The translations under genes were made by a program, and so were the position numbers. From Caenorhabditis remanei (taxonomy: Eukaryota > Nematoda > Chromadorea > Rhabditida > Rhabditidae): 64,000 nucleotides of DNA. Where the stretch lies: positions 15,126,587 through 15,190,586 of the forward strand of contig NC_071333.1 in NCBI RefSeq assembly GCF_010183535.1. The letters run 5' to 3'. The notes below the pieces were generated by a model. That model saw nothing but the letters and a program-made list of their open reading frames with translations, ran no database searches and was not told where the DNA came from. Shown here piece after piece: positions 12,158-25,500 of the stretch; position 1 is the first letter of the stretch, and every line of letters begins with the position of its first letter.

Positions 12158-15100
12158 ATGAAGGAACTTGACCCGGACGAGTCAAACCTTCTATTCGATA
12201 ATCAGTTGTCAATCCGGGATGTGATAGAACAGTAAGTATTCTTAACTCTTGTTATTTAAAAAGAAAAATATGCAATTATTTACAGAGGACCATTTTCAAA
12301 TGTGTATCGAATACTACATGAACCATCAAATCGGAAATTTCTTTTGAGGTCAATAAATTTGAATTTGTTCAAGAAACATACCGGGCTAGGACCAGAAGGT
12401 GAGTCAACATTCTTTACTTAAAAATGAAAACAAGAAAAACTGACTCTACAAATCTAAATTCAAAAAACAGTAATCCGTACTGAAGTTATCTAATGAAAAA
12501 TACAGTTATGTTTAAAAAATTTAAGCGTTTTCGGAAAAAAAAAACTGGAGTAGGATGATGAGTGCCGCAGTTTAACAGTATTTTTGTATCTTTCTAGAAT
12601 CTCTTTTGAAAAAATTTCAAAAGGTCCCCTCAACTCCTAAAAATCGAAAAAGTGTTATCAACTATGTTTCCTCCTCCGATTCTTGACTTCCCATCGGAAA
12701 TGACAAAATGTCCTGAAAGTTCTCACAGCATGTGCTCCTATCTTCTACGCATTTCCAATTCATCAATCATTCTATCAACCATCATGTGTCATCGTGAACT
12801 CTGAGCACTATTACCTGATAAAAGAAAATTATAAAAATAAAAAATTCGAGATTTCAGAAGTCGACGAGGAAATCAAAATATGTCAGAACCTACAACATCC
12901 CTACATATGCCGACTGGAAAAAATCATCACCAGTACGAATTATAGACATATGATATTCGAAAATATAGAAGGACATGATATATGTTTCGAGATAGTACAG
13001 AGAGCTAGTAATGGGTTTGTGTTTTCTGAATATGTAGTGAGGTGAGTGAAAGTCTAAGAGAGTTTGGAATGATATCAATTCTTACAGTCATTACACAAGG
13101 CAACTTCTAGATGCATTAGACTATTGTCACAGTAGGAAAATTGTTCACAGAGATGTCCGACCGCACAATTTGGTTCTAGCAACGTAAGTTCCACCATTTT
13201 GGATAAATCATCTGAATTTTTATTTTCAGCAAAGATACATCAGCACCCCTGAAACTATGTGGGTTTGGTGTAGCTAAAGATTTGTCTGACATAGGTGGTT
13301 CCATGGTTTGTGGTGAGTATACTCCCTTTTTACTTTAGATTGATTTCTTCAATTCAAAAATTTGCCAGGTCGCGTCGGTGTGCCGCAATTCATGGCTCCA
13401 GAAATAGTGAGAAAGGATCGAGTGTCGTGCTCGTCAGATATCTGGTCTTCCGGTGTCGTCCAATTTCTTTTACTCGCTGGACGATTACCTTTCACCGGGT
13501 CCACTTCCGATATATATGAAAGGATTATGCACTCAGATGTGGATGTGGGTTATTCGTTTGTTTTTAGTTTTCATTCTTTAGTTTTCTGAATTCTGTTTGA
13601 GCAAAATATAACCGAAACAGTATTCTTAGTTTGATACCATCATTTGATACCACAATTTATTCCAGGTTGACGGTTATATGCCCAATATCTCAGAAAGTGC
13701 CCGAAATCTTGTACGACGAATGCTCTCCGCTGACCCCTCAAAACGAATCGGTGCGAAAGAAGTAGGTGTCACTTTTATCACATTTGTTCCCTTTAACTCT
13801 CTCTCTCTCTATCTTCTTCCACCTACCATGTTTCTTTCTGTCACGTATTACACAAATTGGTTTGTTATTTTAGTACGAATGTCAGTCAAGAGAGAAAAAA
13901 GAAGAAACTAATCAGTTCGTGAGATCTGTGACGTGCAATAAAAAAGAATACCCCCTTATTTTTCTGAGCGTTCCTTTCGGTGAGAAAAAACCGAGTGACT
14001 AGTTTGATTTACTCAACTCGATTGAGTTGGGGGAACGAATCGAGATGATTGTTTTTGAACAACAACACAGACTAATGAATGCAAAGTCAACGTTTCGCAG
14101 GATTTCGAATTTCGAGAACAACTCCTTTTTTGTTTTGAGTTTTGAGCTAGAAGAGGCTTACCAAATCTTATTTTGCAAGAAGCTTGTCTCTTTCTAGATC
14201 TGAACACTCAAGAAAAATACCAGGAAATAAAAAGGGAACTTTTCAGGCACTAAACCATGAATGGATTAGAGATAAGGAACATATGGCCAGCAGGAAACAT
14301 ATGAATGATGTCATTGACCATATGAGGAGATACAATGAATCCAGAAAGCTAAAAGTGAGTACTGTAGTTCAAAATGATAATTTGCGATCAGAAATTAAAA
14401 CACAAATAGTCTTTTTGAACAGGTTGAAAAGTGAAACCCAATCATTTTCCTTCTTTTTTTCAATTTCTATTTTAACCGCTCTTCTCTAGAACGGGTTCAC
14501 TTCAAGGTGTCATTGATACAAGTGTATCATGTTTCATGATGATATCTCCCTGCAATTTGTCGGGGCGGATCTATACAATTTCTGCGGTTTCTCTCCAAAT
14601 CATCTGATATCTCGTCTTGTCATGAGAGACAAAATGCCAACACCTTTTCAAAAATTTCCAGAGCAATGTGTTGTCGGCTGTCAATAGTGGCAGGTTTGAC
14701 GAGACGACTCCCCGGCTCGGCTCACCACAGACCGCATTCGTTGACGGATCATCGCCAGGTAAAACGTCGTCTTGATTCTTATTTTATTCATATTATCCTC
14801 CCCCCCACTGCTATGCGACACCATTCTGGCATTTATTTTTATGACGAGAACAATTCTGAAATTCGAAAATTGTCAGGTGGAGACTGCTGTCAGCGAGGAG
14901 AGTCGACTTCCACCGATGCAGCCGAACCACCTGTCGATAAGGATTTGTCAGGAGCGTATAAGGTGAGAAGGGTTGGGCTACTGTAAGATCGTTTTGGTAT
15001 GTATGTCTGCGTTGAATTCAAAAAAGGTTACTGTAATTTTCTTTCCTGCATTTTTTTTCTCCAAAATCTTTGCAACAGCTCAAAAATTATGTTCGCTTTC

Positions 15101-18100
15101 CCCGATAGTTTCCACTTTTCGACTAAACTACAAGTACTGTCTATCTACGCAAACCGATCTCATTATCTCTATTGCCACTTGTAACCCCCAACGAAAAACT
15201 AAGCAAACAGTAATAACTCGACTCTTGTCACTTTCCCAAAAAAATCTTTGCTCATCAATGGTTAGTTTTTTCTCATTCTATACTTTCAACCTGATTTTAG
15301 ACCCTCTATCCCGAACTTTTGTCACCTTGTAATCCAATAAAATCCAATAAAATAAAATGAAACGGGATCAAATGCAACACCTCTCAAAATTTCTATCTTT
15401 TCACTTTCTCTCCCCAATTTCTCGCGCCACATTAAATTGTTCTTGTTGTAATTTTTGCCGCATCATTTTCTCATTCTCTGAGTTCTGGCATAGATGAGAG
15501 CACAACATTCATCATTTCGATATAATAGTGTATTGCATAACTTGGTGAAGAGTCATTTTATCTTATCTCTGTGGGAGGGAATGAGACGAAAAAATGAACA
15601 GTGGTGATTGAAAACTTGGAATCCTCGACTGGAATTGTCCTTTCACAGTAAAAATTTCAGGTTCTTGGAAGTCTGGACGCAATAAACAGTCTTCTCGACC
15701 CAGGATCATATAAACCAGGAAGCACAACATTTCAAAAGATTCATGACGACGGAAGTGTTCGAAATTTATTGAGAGTGAGTGTTTCTCACCGCAGTGGCAT
15801 CTGGTATCGTCTGAATCATCTGAAGCGACCAAAAGCTGGAAGCTCGAAATAGAAATAGACTTCTACTAAAGATCAACTGGTTGGGAAGTGTTGTTAACAA
15901 GTAATTTCAACACGCAACACGTTTTCCTTTTCACTTTTCCTCTTCCTCCGCGGTTTCCTCTTTTTGAAAGTCAGCGGAGCACCGGGACGGCAAGCGCGGC
16001 GATTTAATTACGAGAACCGCTCTCCAACGCAACTTGAATAGCCTTCTAATGGACATACTCCCGCTTGCCTCATCCCTATGAAGGCTCCGCCTGCCTTCTC
16101 CACCCCTCGCCCATAATTTCATTTTCAACGCACACACAACATACAACACTCAACAGAAGAGCAAGAGGGACCCCCGCGGGCAGGAGCCACCGGACCCTTC
16201 ACTTCAGCACATACACACACACACTCATTTGCTTATCTCTGCATTCATTACAAAATCAGTCGACTGTGACCGTCTCGCTAATTCCAATTCTAACCCGCCC
16301 CCCTCACAACTTCGAGTTCTCTGACGTATTCTTTGAGTGAAAAGAGTTCAATCCAATTCGCCCCATGAAAGAAGTTGCAAGATTTGAGAGGACTGTACCA
16401 TAGGGAACGGTATAAGTGACGTGACATGACGTTTTCCTTCCGTAAATCGGTAGATCAGGTGAGTAGAAGGTTCTGAAAGAGTGCAGTTAAGAGTTATTTG
16501 ACAGTCAAGAAGGTTTTACGGTTACAAAGGTTGAATTTTCATTTGAACTTTTTTCAAAACCTACGCCATATGGTTTTCAGGTTAGTGAAAACAGTGGGTA
16601 TTTGTTGATACAGTAACCTAATACCACTTTTCAAAAAAATTAACTCTAAAACTGAAATCTGTTGATGGAATTTTGAGCGCTAGCAGATAGATAGATAGAT
16701 CTGAGCTCATGATCTCAGAGTTAGCCAAATGACAGTTCACAACAAAAAAACACAATCAAACAACAGGAAATTTGAAAAAAACTAGTAGCTTGTTAAAATG
16801 ACAAGGTCGTCGTGACATGTTACTTGTATGTGTGTTGTCAGTGAGTTCTGTGGCTGCTCCAGTTGTGTTGTTGCTGCTGTTTGGGTGATGGGGCAGAGGC
16901 GGCCAGCCCTGGAGAAAAGAAGAAGAATCTCTGAAGAAATAGAAGAGTGACGGCAGTGGTGGCGGCGGCGGGCTTGTCTCAAAAAAGCCCTACGGTCGGG
17001 GCGCCTCTCCTCCCATTTTTTTCTCTCTGACCCGTATCTCTCTTTCGGTTCTTCGCGGTCCTCTTCAGCAGTCCTCTCCGTTGCCGCCGGTCCCACCCCA
17101 ATCCCGCCTCGAAATCAGACGGCGGTAATATTCCTCTTCCATCTCTTTTTTCTCCTATCTCTTCTTTTCTATCAAAATCTCACATTTCTCCAAGTTTCTA
17201 TTATTCCACTCTTACAACACCACCATCGCCATCCATCCGATCTTCCTGGTGTTGAGATATAGTTGTGATCCCTGTATGGATTCGACGCTGTTCCACAACT
17301 CATTACTGGCGATCCTCATCGGCTCATTCCTGATTTTCTTCGTGTGCGTTCTTGTGATCGGTGCACTCAGCGATCGTGGCCTCTGCTGTCACGACTCGTC
17401 GTTCGTTTCACATGTCGTCGGAGGACACCACCACGCCGCCACCAATGGAACACACTTCGTCGGAAGACAGCACCACGACGGCACCGTTTCAGACGCCGTG
17501 CCAATCGTCGTCGTCATGCCTCGATGTGACTGTGGCGGTGGGGACAAGTGTGTCATTCCTGAAAGCGAACCACCTAGTATCCAGCCCGACGAGTCTAGTA
17601 GTGGATATTACGAAGAGCAGTTCAACACTGGTGAATATTTCGTGTTTTCATGTTAGAAGGTCTCAGATTCAGAAGGTTTCTGAAATAGTTTAGAATTCTA
17701 ATGACAGCTTAACGAAAATGGTCTTTGTTTCCCAACTGCTTCTTCATTTATGTTCATTTAAGTATCTTCAGAGCTCAAGTGGCGCAAATAATTAAGTGTC
17801 CATCTTTTCTGGTCTAATGTGTTTTGGTCCATATGCAATGACCATACTGGTGTAACAAGGCGGATCAGTAAAAATCATTAATTTTTGAAAAATATTAAAA
17901 TGATAACAATAGTCTATGTGACCTTTGCACTTTTTTTTTCAGTTGTATGACAAGATCAACGCGTTGCCGTGCGAGCCAGTGGTTACGGAGGTCGACACGT
18001 CAACTCTTCGAAAAGAGGTACGTTTGATGAATGAAACAAAAGAAATACGACTATTAGCACATGATGACAGCTTGTTAAAATCTCTTTCCGTCGTAAACAC

Positions 18101-21100
18101 TTGGTTGCGGTCGCTTTCAATAGCCACCCATACTACTTTTTTTGAAAATAAAAACAATCCCATCCATCCACCACAAATTCTTATCAAAATGCAAATCAAA
18201 AGTGCTGAAATGTGGGCTCTTCAGCTCGATCGTCCCGCGAGACCAATCAGTTTTCACCGCATCCCTCCCGGTTTCCTCTTCTCCGGTTGAATTTGCCGCA
18301 GCCTCACGTTTTTGTTGTGCAATAAATTTGACGCAAAACGGAAAAAGAGCAACTTTCCATGGGGTGTTGTCGAAAAGAGTTGATAAATTGAGCTATGGAA
18401 AAAAGGAAGGAGAAAAAGAAGAAGATGTCAGAAATTGATGTCAAAAGATGGAAATTCATTTGGGAATTCTGATTCGAGAATGTCGGATACTCGACAATGA
18501 AGTGTTTTCTAGCACGGCGATGTTTTTGGGAAAACTCTCAACAATCAAAAAAAAACAAATCATAACAAGACTCCTAATGAATTTATACCTACAATTCTAA
18601 ATTCAAAACTTCATTTCCTTTTTCAGGCTGTTCTACAAATCGACGGACTCCTCGGTCCCAGTCCAGAAGCACTGGAGCTCAGACAATTGCTCAACTCACC
18701 ACATTTAGCGGTAAGTTGGTCTTTTCCTTCCTCCCAAGACCCTCAATAGTTATGCATAACCACTCCCAATAGCAATGCCATTGTAGGAAAACGATTGGAA
18801 CATTATGGGACCACCATAATCCACCATTTCTTTTTTTGCAGTCACTTGTTCTTTCAACTTCTGCTTTTTGAAGGGATTAGTATGTTGAGTTTGGAGAAAA
18901 AGTTCATGGTCCATGATAAGCACAAAGTGTTCGTGAAAACTGACGCAAGTGGGGTCGAATGTTCAGACAACTGATGTTCTCAAAAGTATAGCATTTCGTA
19001 CTTCACATGACAGAAATTTTCTCGAAATATGTTTGAGAATGAGACAGCCAGAGTGAAATACTCCCCGAAAAATTGTGATTAATTACACGCCATCTGCTTT
19101 CTCTTCTTTGTGATATTTCTATCTCATTGTTCTTCTCAGAGTTACAGAGAAAAACAAAATGATATGAGAAAATGAAATTTTGAACTTGCAAAGAATTTGT
19201 TTCTCTCAAAAAAGTTGGTCAATAATTTGCACTTGCGATCTCTGTTCAAAAATTCAGGAGTGCAGAAACAAACAACTTGAAAATGAGAAAAAGGTACTTG
19301 TGACCAGTTTGACTTTTGTACTCTACCACTGCGTCGACCGCTTGAATGAAAAAATCCGTCCGCTCACATTTAGGGTTTTCCGGAAAACAATGAACACGTT
19401 GTGAACTGATCATGTGAAAATGAAGTTATTCCGATTTATCTGGAGAAATGATTTGAATATTTGAATCATTTGAACAACACTATTTTTTTCAGAGTTGCGT
19501 GCAAGCTTTAGACGTGGTTGTCTGTGAAATCCGTGATTCGAAAAATGAGGCTGGCGGATCCGGTGACAAAGATCCCAACGTAAGTTCTTCACATTTCCCA
19601 ATCTCTACAACTTTCTCCGTTTTCAGTGCGTCTCGAGTGATCCTGCGCCGGCATACTTAAACGGGGGCGTGTTGCCGTTAGGCTCCCAGAGGGCCGGAAC
19701 ATCCTACGAGCACTTCAATCATTCCGCTGTCCACACGTCATGTCAGTTTTTGATTATACACGATATGACAAGTTGATTGACAATTCTGAAAATTGCGAAG
19801 ATCCGCCCTTATTCGAGAAAATATTTAAGACGATTTCTTGCTATTCTCGCGTCATTCTCTTTTCATATTCTTTTTTTTAGACGACGAGGAAGAAGAAGAA
19901 TTGTACGACTGTATGTCTCGGTTAAGACTTGTTCAGTTTCAAAAAGACACCCAGGAGCCAATGGGCATCACTCTGAAAGTGAATGAAGATGGAAGGTGTT
20001 TTGTGGCAAGAATTATGCACGGAGGCATGATTCACAGGCAAGGTAGGACCCAAAATTTGCTAGAATTCAGTATCAATTTACCTATAATTCATATTCCAGC
20101 TACATTACATGTTGGAGATGAAATTCGAGAAATCAACGGGATGAGTGTTGCTAACAGAAATGTGGAATCTTTACAAGAAATGCTTCGAGACGCTCGAGGG
20201 CAAGTCACATTCAAGATCATACCATCGTACCGTTCAGCACCACCGGCTTGTGAAATATTTGTTCGTGCGCAGTTCGACTACGAACCAATACAAGATGACT
20301 TGATTCCATGCCCACAAGCAGGAATTCCGTTTAAGACTGGAGATATTCTACAGGTTGGTGTACTAGAATGCAAATCGGACTTTATCTCTATTAACTTATT
20401 TCAATAAATTTAGGTTATTTCCAAAGACGATCACAATTGGTGGCAGGCCCGATTTGTGTCTTCTTTCCCGTCAATTGGAAATTCTTCTAATGGTAAGTTT
20501 CCCATCTTATAATTGATCAAAATAGTAATTTATAGCCCAACGAAGCAACCAACAACAAGTTGCCGGCCTGATCCCATCACCAGAACTACAAGAGTGGAGA
20601 ACGGCTTGTTTGGCAATGGAGAGATCCAAGAACTCTTGTAATAGTAATACAAACCTCAATACCCAACAGAACATATATTTTTATTCATTTTTTTAGCACA
20701 TTGCATGTGGTTCAACAAGAAGAAGAAGTACTACACAACAAAGTATCTTCAAAAACACTCAGCACTGTTCGACCAGCTAGATCTTGTGACATATGAGGAG
20801 GTATACCATTTTTCAATGTCTTGATTCAGAATTTTGTAATTTCAGGTGATGAGGCTGTCACAGTACCGTAGAAAGACTTTGGTTTTACTCGGAGCACATG
20901 GAGTTGGTAGACGACATATCAAGAATACGCTGATTCATAGACACCCGAATAGATTTGCTTATCCAATTCCACGTGAGTTTATTTATCTAAAGGAAAAATT
21001 ATTTCATTAATTTTTATTCTCTAGACACAACTAGGCCACCTCGAAAAGATGAAGTCGACGGAAAACATTACTACTTTGTGACAAATGAACAAATGATGGC

Positions 21101-21578
21101 GGATATTCAGAATAATGAGTATTTGGAGTACGGTACTCACGAAGAGAGTGAGTTGACAGACTAAAGAAAAAAAACTACAATTGGAATTTAGGTATGTATG
21201 GAACAAAATTGGAAACCATCAGGAACATCCATAAAAGTGGTAAAATTGCAATTTTGGACGTGGAGCCCCAAGCGTTGAAGGTTTTACGGACAGCTGAATA
21301 CTCACCATTCGTGGTGTTCATTGCGGCACCAAACTTGCAAGGCATGCAGGATGTAGGTTGAATTTCAGTAGAAATTTCATTTAAAAAATTGATTTCAGCC
21401 TGACGGTTCCTTGGAAAAACTACTGAACGAGTCAGATGTCTTGCGGCAAGCCTTCGGTCACCTCTTTGATTTTATAATCACAAATAGCGACATTGATGAT
21501 ACAATCTCTCAGTTAGAACGACTAGTGGAAAAACTTCCCGCGTACCCGCAATGGCTTCCTGTCACTTGGGTCTATTGA
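12158..21578 (+). CDS. lin-2: LIN-2, CASK-type MAGUK scaffold (CaMK-like, L27, PDZ, SH3, GUK)
   Basis: The CASK orthologue. In C. elegans it forms the LIN-2/LIN-7/LIN-10 complex that places the LET-23 EGF receptor basolaterally in vulval precursor cells. Twenty-four exons join in phase to 959 aa: 12158-12231, 12286-12398, 12858-13041, 13088-13183, 13230-13312, 13369-13544, 13666-13761, 14247-14354, 14662-14758, 14877-14962, 15661-15774, 17943-18017, 18627-18710, 19493-19579, 19627-19741, 19881-20042, 20100-20353, 20414-20492, 20536-20637, 20697-20800, 20846-20972, 21025-21147, 21192-21352, 21399-21578. Residues 1-300 are a CaMK-like domain with GFG (167-169) in place of DFG. Two L27 segments fall at about 372-490, PDZ at about 545-625 (EPMGITLK), SH3 at about 640-710 (DDHNWWQA), and guanylate kinase-like at about 765-959, starting [15 protein letters not shown]. 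The C-terminus WVPVTWVY-type ending is conserved (LPVTWVY). Confidence 0.97.
17361..17630 (+). CDS. lin-2: Probable alternative first exon of a short lin-2 isoform lacking the kinase-like domain
   Basis: Inside the 2.17-kb intron 11 of lin-2, an open frame from ATG 17361 (or ATG 17412, [11 protein letters not shown]) runs 90 codons to donor G|GTGAAT at 17631. It leaves phase 0, exactly as needed to join exon 12 at 17943 (LYDKINALP). The product would be about 640 aa (L27 part, PDZ, SH3, GUK) with a Ser/Thr-rich N-terminus and no CaMK-like domain. A short lin-2 product without the kinase-like domain has been reported in C. elegans. Assigning it to this exon is inference. The GC-rich DNA at 16.0-17.2 kb could hold its promoter. 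Confidence 0.45.
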
Positions 21579-22549
21579 TCTCGTCCGTCTAGGAATATTT
21601 TTCTTTCAATTGAAAACACAACTCCCTCTCCTCAAAAAGAAACTTCCCAAAACACTTCAGTTATTTTTTTGTTGCCGGTGTTGTTATGTTTACAAAAAAC
21701 AAGAAAATTTTAGTTGTAATAAGTGATTTCAGTAAAAACTATGTTATTCTTTCGATCCGTACTGTAGTTTTTACGATCTCAAACTCACAATCATATTTCA
21801 GTTTCAGTTTTTTCTTCTAAATCTTTCTGGGTTTTCTAAAATCTTTCATCACTTTCTATAATTTTTTAATTGAGCAAAAAACGTAGACTCCTTTACTTCA
21901 CGATTATTTTGCAAACAAAACTTTGATTTTTACGGTAAACGGCCAATTTCTATGCTCATCACGTTCCATTGTTCTTGTGATAGATAATAAATTTGGATTA
22001 TTTTTCATTATTCACTTTAATAACTGAATCAGGCAATATTTAAAATATAAAAACAACACAAGTTGGTATTTTGAGAGTTGTGATCCCGTGAATGGTAAGA
22101 TTTTCGGAAGAGGAGAAACTTTGTAGAGCAAATAATGGGAAAAAGGAAAATAAAACAACAGAAAATTACAAATGAAACTAGAATAACTTCAAAATCGGTA
22201 TCTGCAATCGACTATATTCAATGAGCTAGTACATTACCAGAGTGGGTGACTGCTACATGTAGAAATGATGACACCAGGGATACATAAAATACAGAAAAAG
22301 GCAAAGGGAAAAAGGGGATAATTGACTATGCTACGTAGAGCGGCAAGTCTTCAGAATCGGCCCGGAAAATCGAAACAGAATGAAAAATAAGAAAGAACGG
22401 GATTGATAAAAACAAATGACCATCTATCACAATATCACATTGACAGTTATACATTAGGAGTACTTGGTCGCATTCCTACAGTACACCATCTATAACTGAA
22501 AGGTATTCATAACATACCAGACTAGAACTATCACGTAGAATTGAATATC
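21579..22549. other. Convergent intergenic gap (3' UTRs)
   Basis: Lies between the stops of lin-2 (+) and the carrier gene (-). It holds 3' UTR sequence and no open frame worth noting. Confidence 0.6.
21986..21991 (+). promoter_or_regulatory. Likely lin-2 poly(A) signal AATAAA
   Basis: The only canonical AATAAA I see between the lin-2 stop and the end of the convergent carrier gene. It would give a 3' UTR of about 420 nt. Confidence 0.4.
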
Positions 22550-25500
22550 CTATGACATAGTGGCGCCAAGATGTTTCCGCACTTTCTCGTAAACGACATA
22601 GGAGATGCTTACAGCGGGGATGACCTGAATATTGCGTGTGAATTATTTGATTTACCCTGTTTAAGGTTTTATTGTAGCTCTAAGACGCTATTAGTCACTT
22701 TTCTAAAAAGAACAGGAAGGTGAATACTTAGTCAGAGATCTTGCCGTTGCTAACGTGCGCAGATCGGACAGCTTTTCAGCAAATTCAAACGAAAGTTCGC
22801 GAAAAATGAGATGAGACATCGGAACTTTCTTGTACTTCGAAGTATTAAAGAAAACAACCTAATCAAATTTAGTACCGCAGCGCACGAAATCATCGCCAAG
22901 TAACCTTTGATTGGAAGTTAGGGCGAAATCGGCTTCAAATTAACTCTTGATCATCTTTTGGTCGGAAGTTTAAAAATATTCAGCGTTAGTTTAGATATTA
23001 GTCACCTCCAGGTAGTAAGTTATCTCTGAACCAAAGTGGTCGGCATTAGATCGGACTTTGAGCGGATTTAGAACAGAAGGTTTGACCTAAATGCTCACTG
23101 AACAGAAATTGATCGGAAGTTGATTGTAGCCTGATTGGATTAGGTAGCGATCTGGTTGAGAATACGATGCACATCCGAGCTAAAGCAATCGGCAGCCTAG
23201 TTTTTCACTTCTTACAAGTTTTCTACCTTTTTTTACTTATGCAGCATTTTCGAAAGGCTCAGTGATGACCAGAATATCAATTATATTTATTGGCTGTTAG
23301 ATGAACAAAAAAAGACGGGAAGTTTCTTCATTAGGCTATACCATTTCTAAAACCAGAAGTCGAGTTCATAGCTATTTCAACAAGTTTATGACGTTTGGGT
23401 CCTTCCGCAACATATGTTCTTGAGAAATAGCAAATTTTTAGAGTCTCGGAGTGTACTTCAAAACGTTTTAGACTTAGCGACGTTTTCCTAATGTCGCGAC
23501 AACACTACTCTGCAATGTTTATTTTTTCAAAACAATCCTCACCTTCATGAAATTCGGTGTGATTCCTCGGTACAATCCAGTAAATCCCTCGTTTTGAAGA
23601 ATATGCTTGAACTGTCCAACCATTGTGTCTGGCTGAGTGGAGTTTCGTGGAGAAATCGCTGGAAAAACACTCAAAATTCAATAAGATCCGAGTTTAATTA
23701 CTTACCACGTGCTTGGAGTCGTGTCCGTACTAATGCAAGTGGGTAACTGGCTAATTGTCCACATGTTGAACTACAAGTACCACAAGCAAGTAGTGCCAAT
23801 ACACCTGGCTCGGTGTGTTCCGTGTAGTAGTTGGTGTAAGCTGCCTTTAATGTTTCGTACACTGTCAGATCGATTCCAGCGTATGGTATAATTCCAAGGA
23901 GGTTCGGCACGTAACCCTGAAAATGAAATATATAATGAATGCATTAAAAGTAGAGCACATACCTTGTAAAAACATTTTATACCCTCTTTCATATACATCT
24001 TGTGAGCAAAGTGAAACATTCCTTTGTCCAATTGACCCGTCCTACGAAGTGCCAACCTTGTCTTCATAACCTCCATAGGGTAGATGGCAGTTTGCGATAT
24101 GGCTCCGGCTGAAAATAAACATGGTTTTGAATAAGACATATTGCAGTTTACAAAATAGTTCTATGTTTGAAAGATATAGTAGGCCCGGCCAATGAAAAAA
24201 AATTGCTGCTCCGACCTGAAGTCAAAAAATTTGCGCAATTTTTTACAAAATGTTTCGAAGTTTTTTGAAATTGTTATAAAAATAGTCGAAAATCCTATGT
24301 ACGCTTGAGTTTAAAGACGTAGTGGAATTTTCATAATTTTGTACTGTGACCCGGCCCGTCGCTTTCTTTTCCATCGAAAAATGATAAAAGTCCAGATGAA
24401 CGAGAAGATGGAAAGAGTGTTGTATTGACAGTTGTTATTCTGTTTGTTACAAAGTCACTATTTTCACTATCAAATTAAAAAAAAATCGATGCTGCTCACC
24501 TGATGACCCTGCAAACAATCTCTCATATGTCGTTAACTCCGCTCCACCTTTGTATTCCTGAATCCATCTCTTTATCTGATCGTAACTCATGAACTTCATC
24601 GCGGATTCCGGAGCAATCTTGATGACATTGATACCATTCCCCCTCCAAAACGACTTGATTCCTCCTTCAGCATGAAGTAGATGCACACAACTCACTACTC
24701 CGAGTTTGTTGGTTTTAGTTGAGTTGACCTGTAGAAAATTTATGTTTTTCTGACAATATGGATATGAAAATACCTGTAGATAAACTTTGATGCGATCGAA
24801 TGGAGCTGTACATGTTCGAGACATTGCTCCAGCAACACCTCCAGCGACCAAGTGCCTCCACCATACTCCAGATTGCAATTCCTGGGGGGTGAAATCTTCG
24901 GGGACTTGACCATCTTCTCCAATATCGATAATCTGCAGATCAAATATATTCATTTTGAAAGGAATTTTGATGTTATACCAAGTTGTGGCGCCAGAAATCC
25001 ACCATCTCTCGCATATCGGTAGACGGGTACAAAAGCATGAAATCTTGGAACTCGTTGAGGTTAACAGATGACGACCCGGATTGATCCATTCTGAAACAAA
25101 AATAAAGAAAACTGCTTTAAAAATTAAAAATGCTTACTGCACGAGGCAGAAAACTCACTTTTTCACAATACTCATGGCCTTCTGATCATCCAGGTTCACT
25201 CCCAACTCTTTGCAGTAACTTTTGATCTCAGACATATCCACTTCTCCGTCCCGATTAGAATCGATTTGATCGAATACTTCTGCTAACCGTGCTTCGTGAG
25301 CTAACACATAGTTGGTGAAATCGGCGATGGTGACTCTGTCGCTGTTCTCCGGTGTCATTTTGGCAAGAAGTTTCTGGAAAATGAATCATGTCGATATTGA
25401 TGATGGCTCATTTCTTAGATTTTTATAAAGTAGTATTATCAGAATAAATCGGTTTTTCCATCTTTCATCCGTTTTTATAATTTGCATCTTGTGATCTCCG

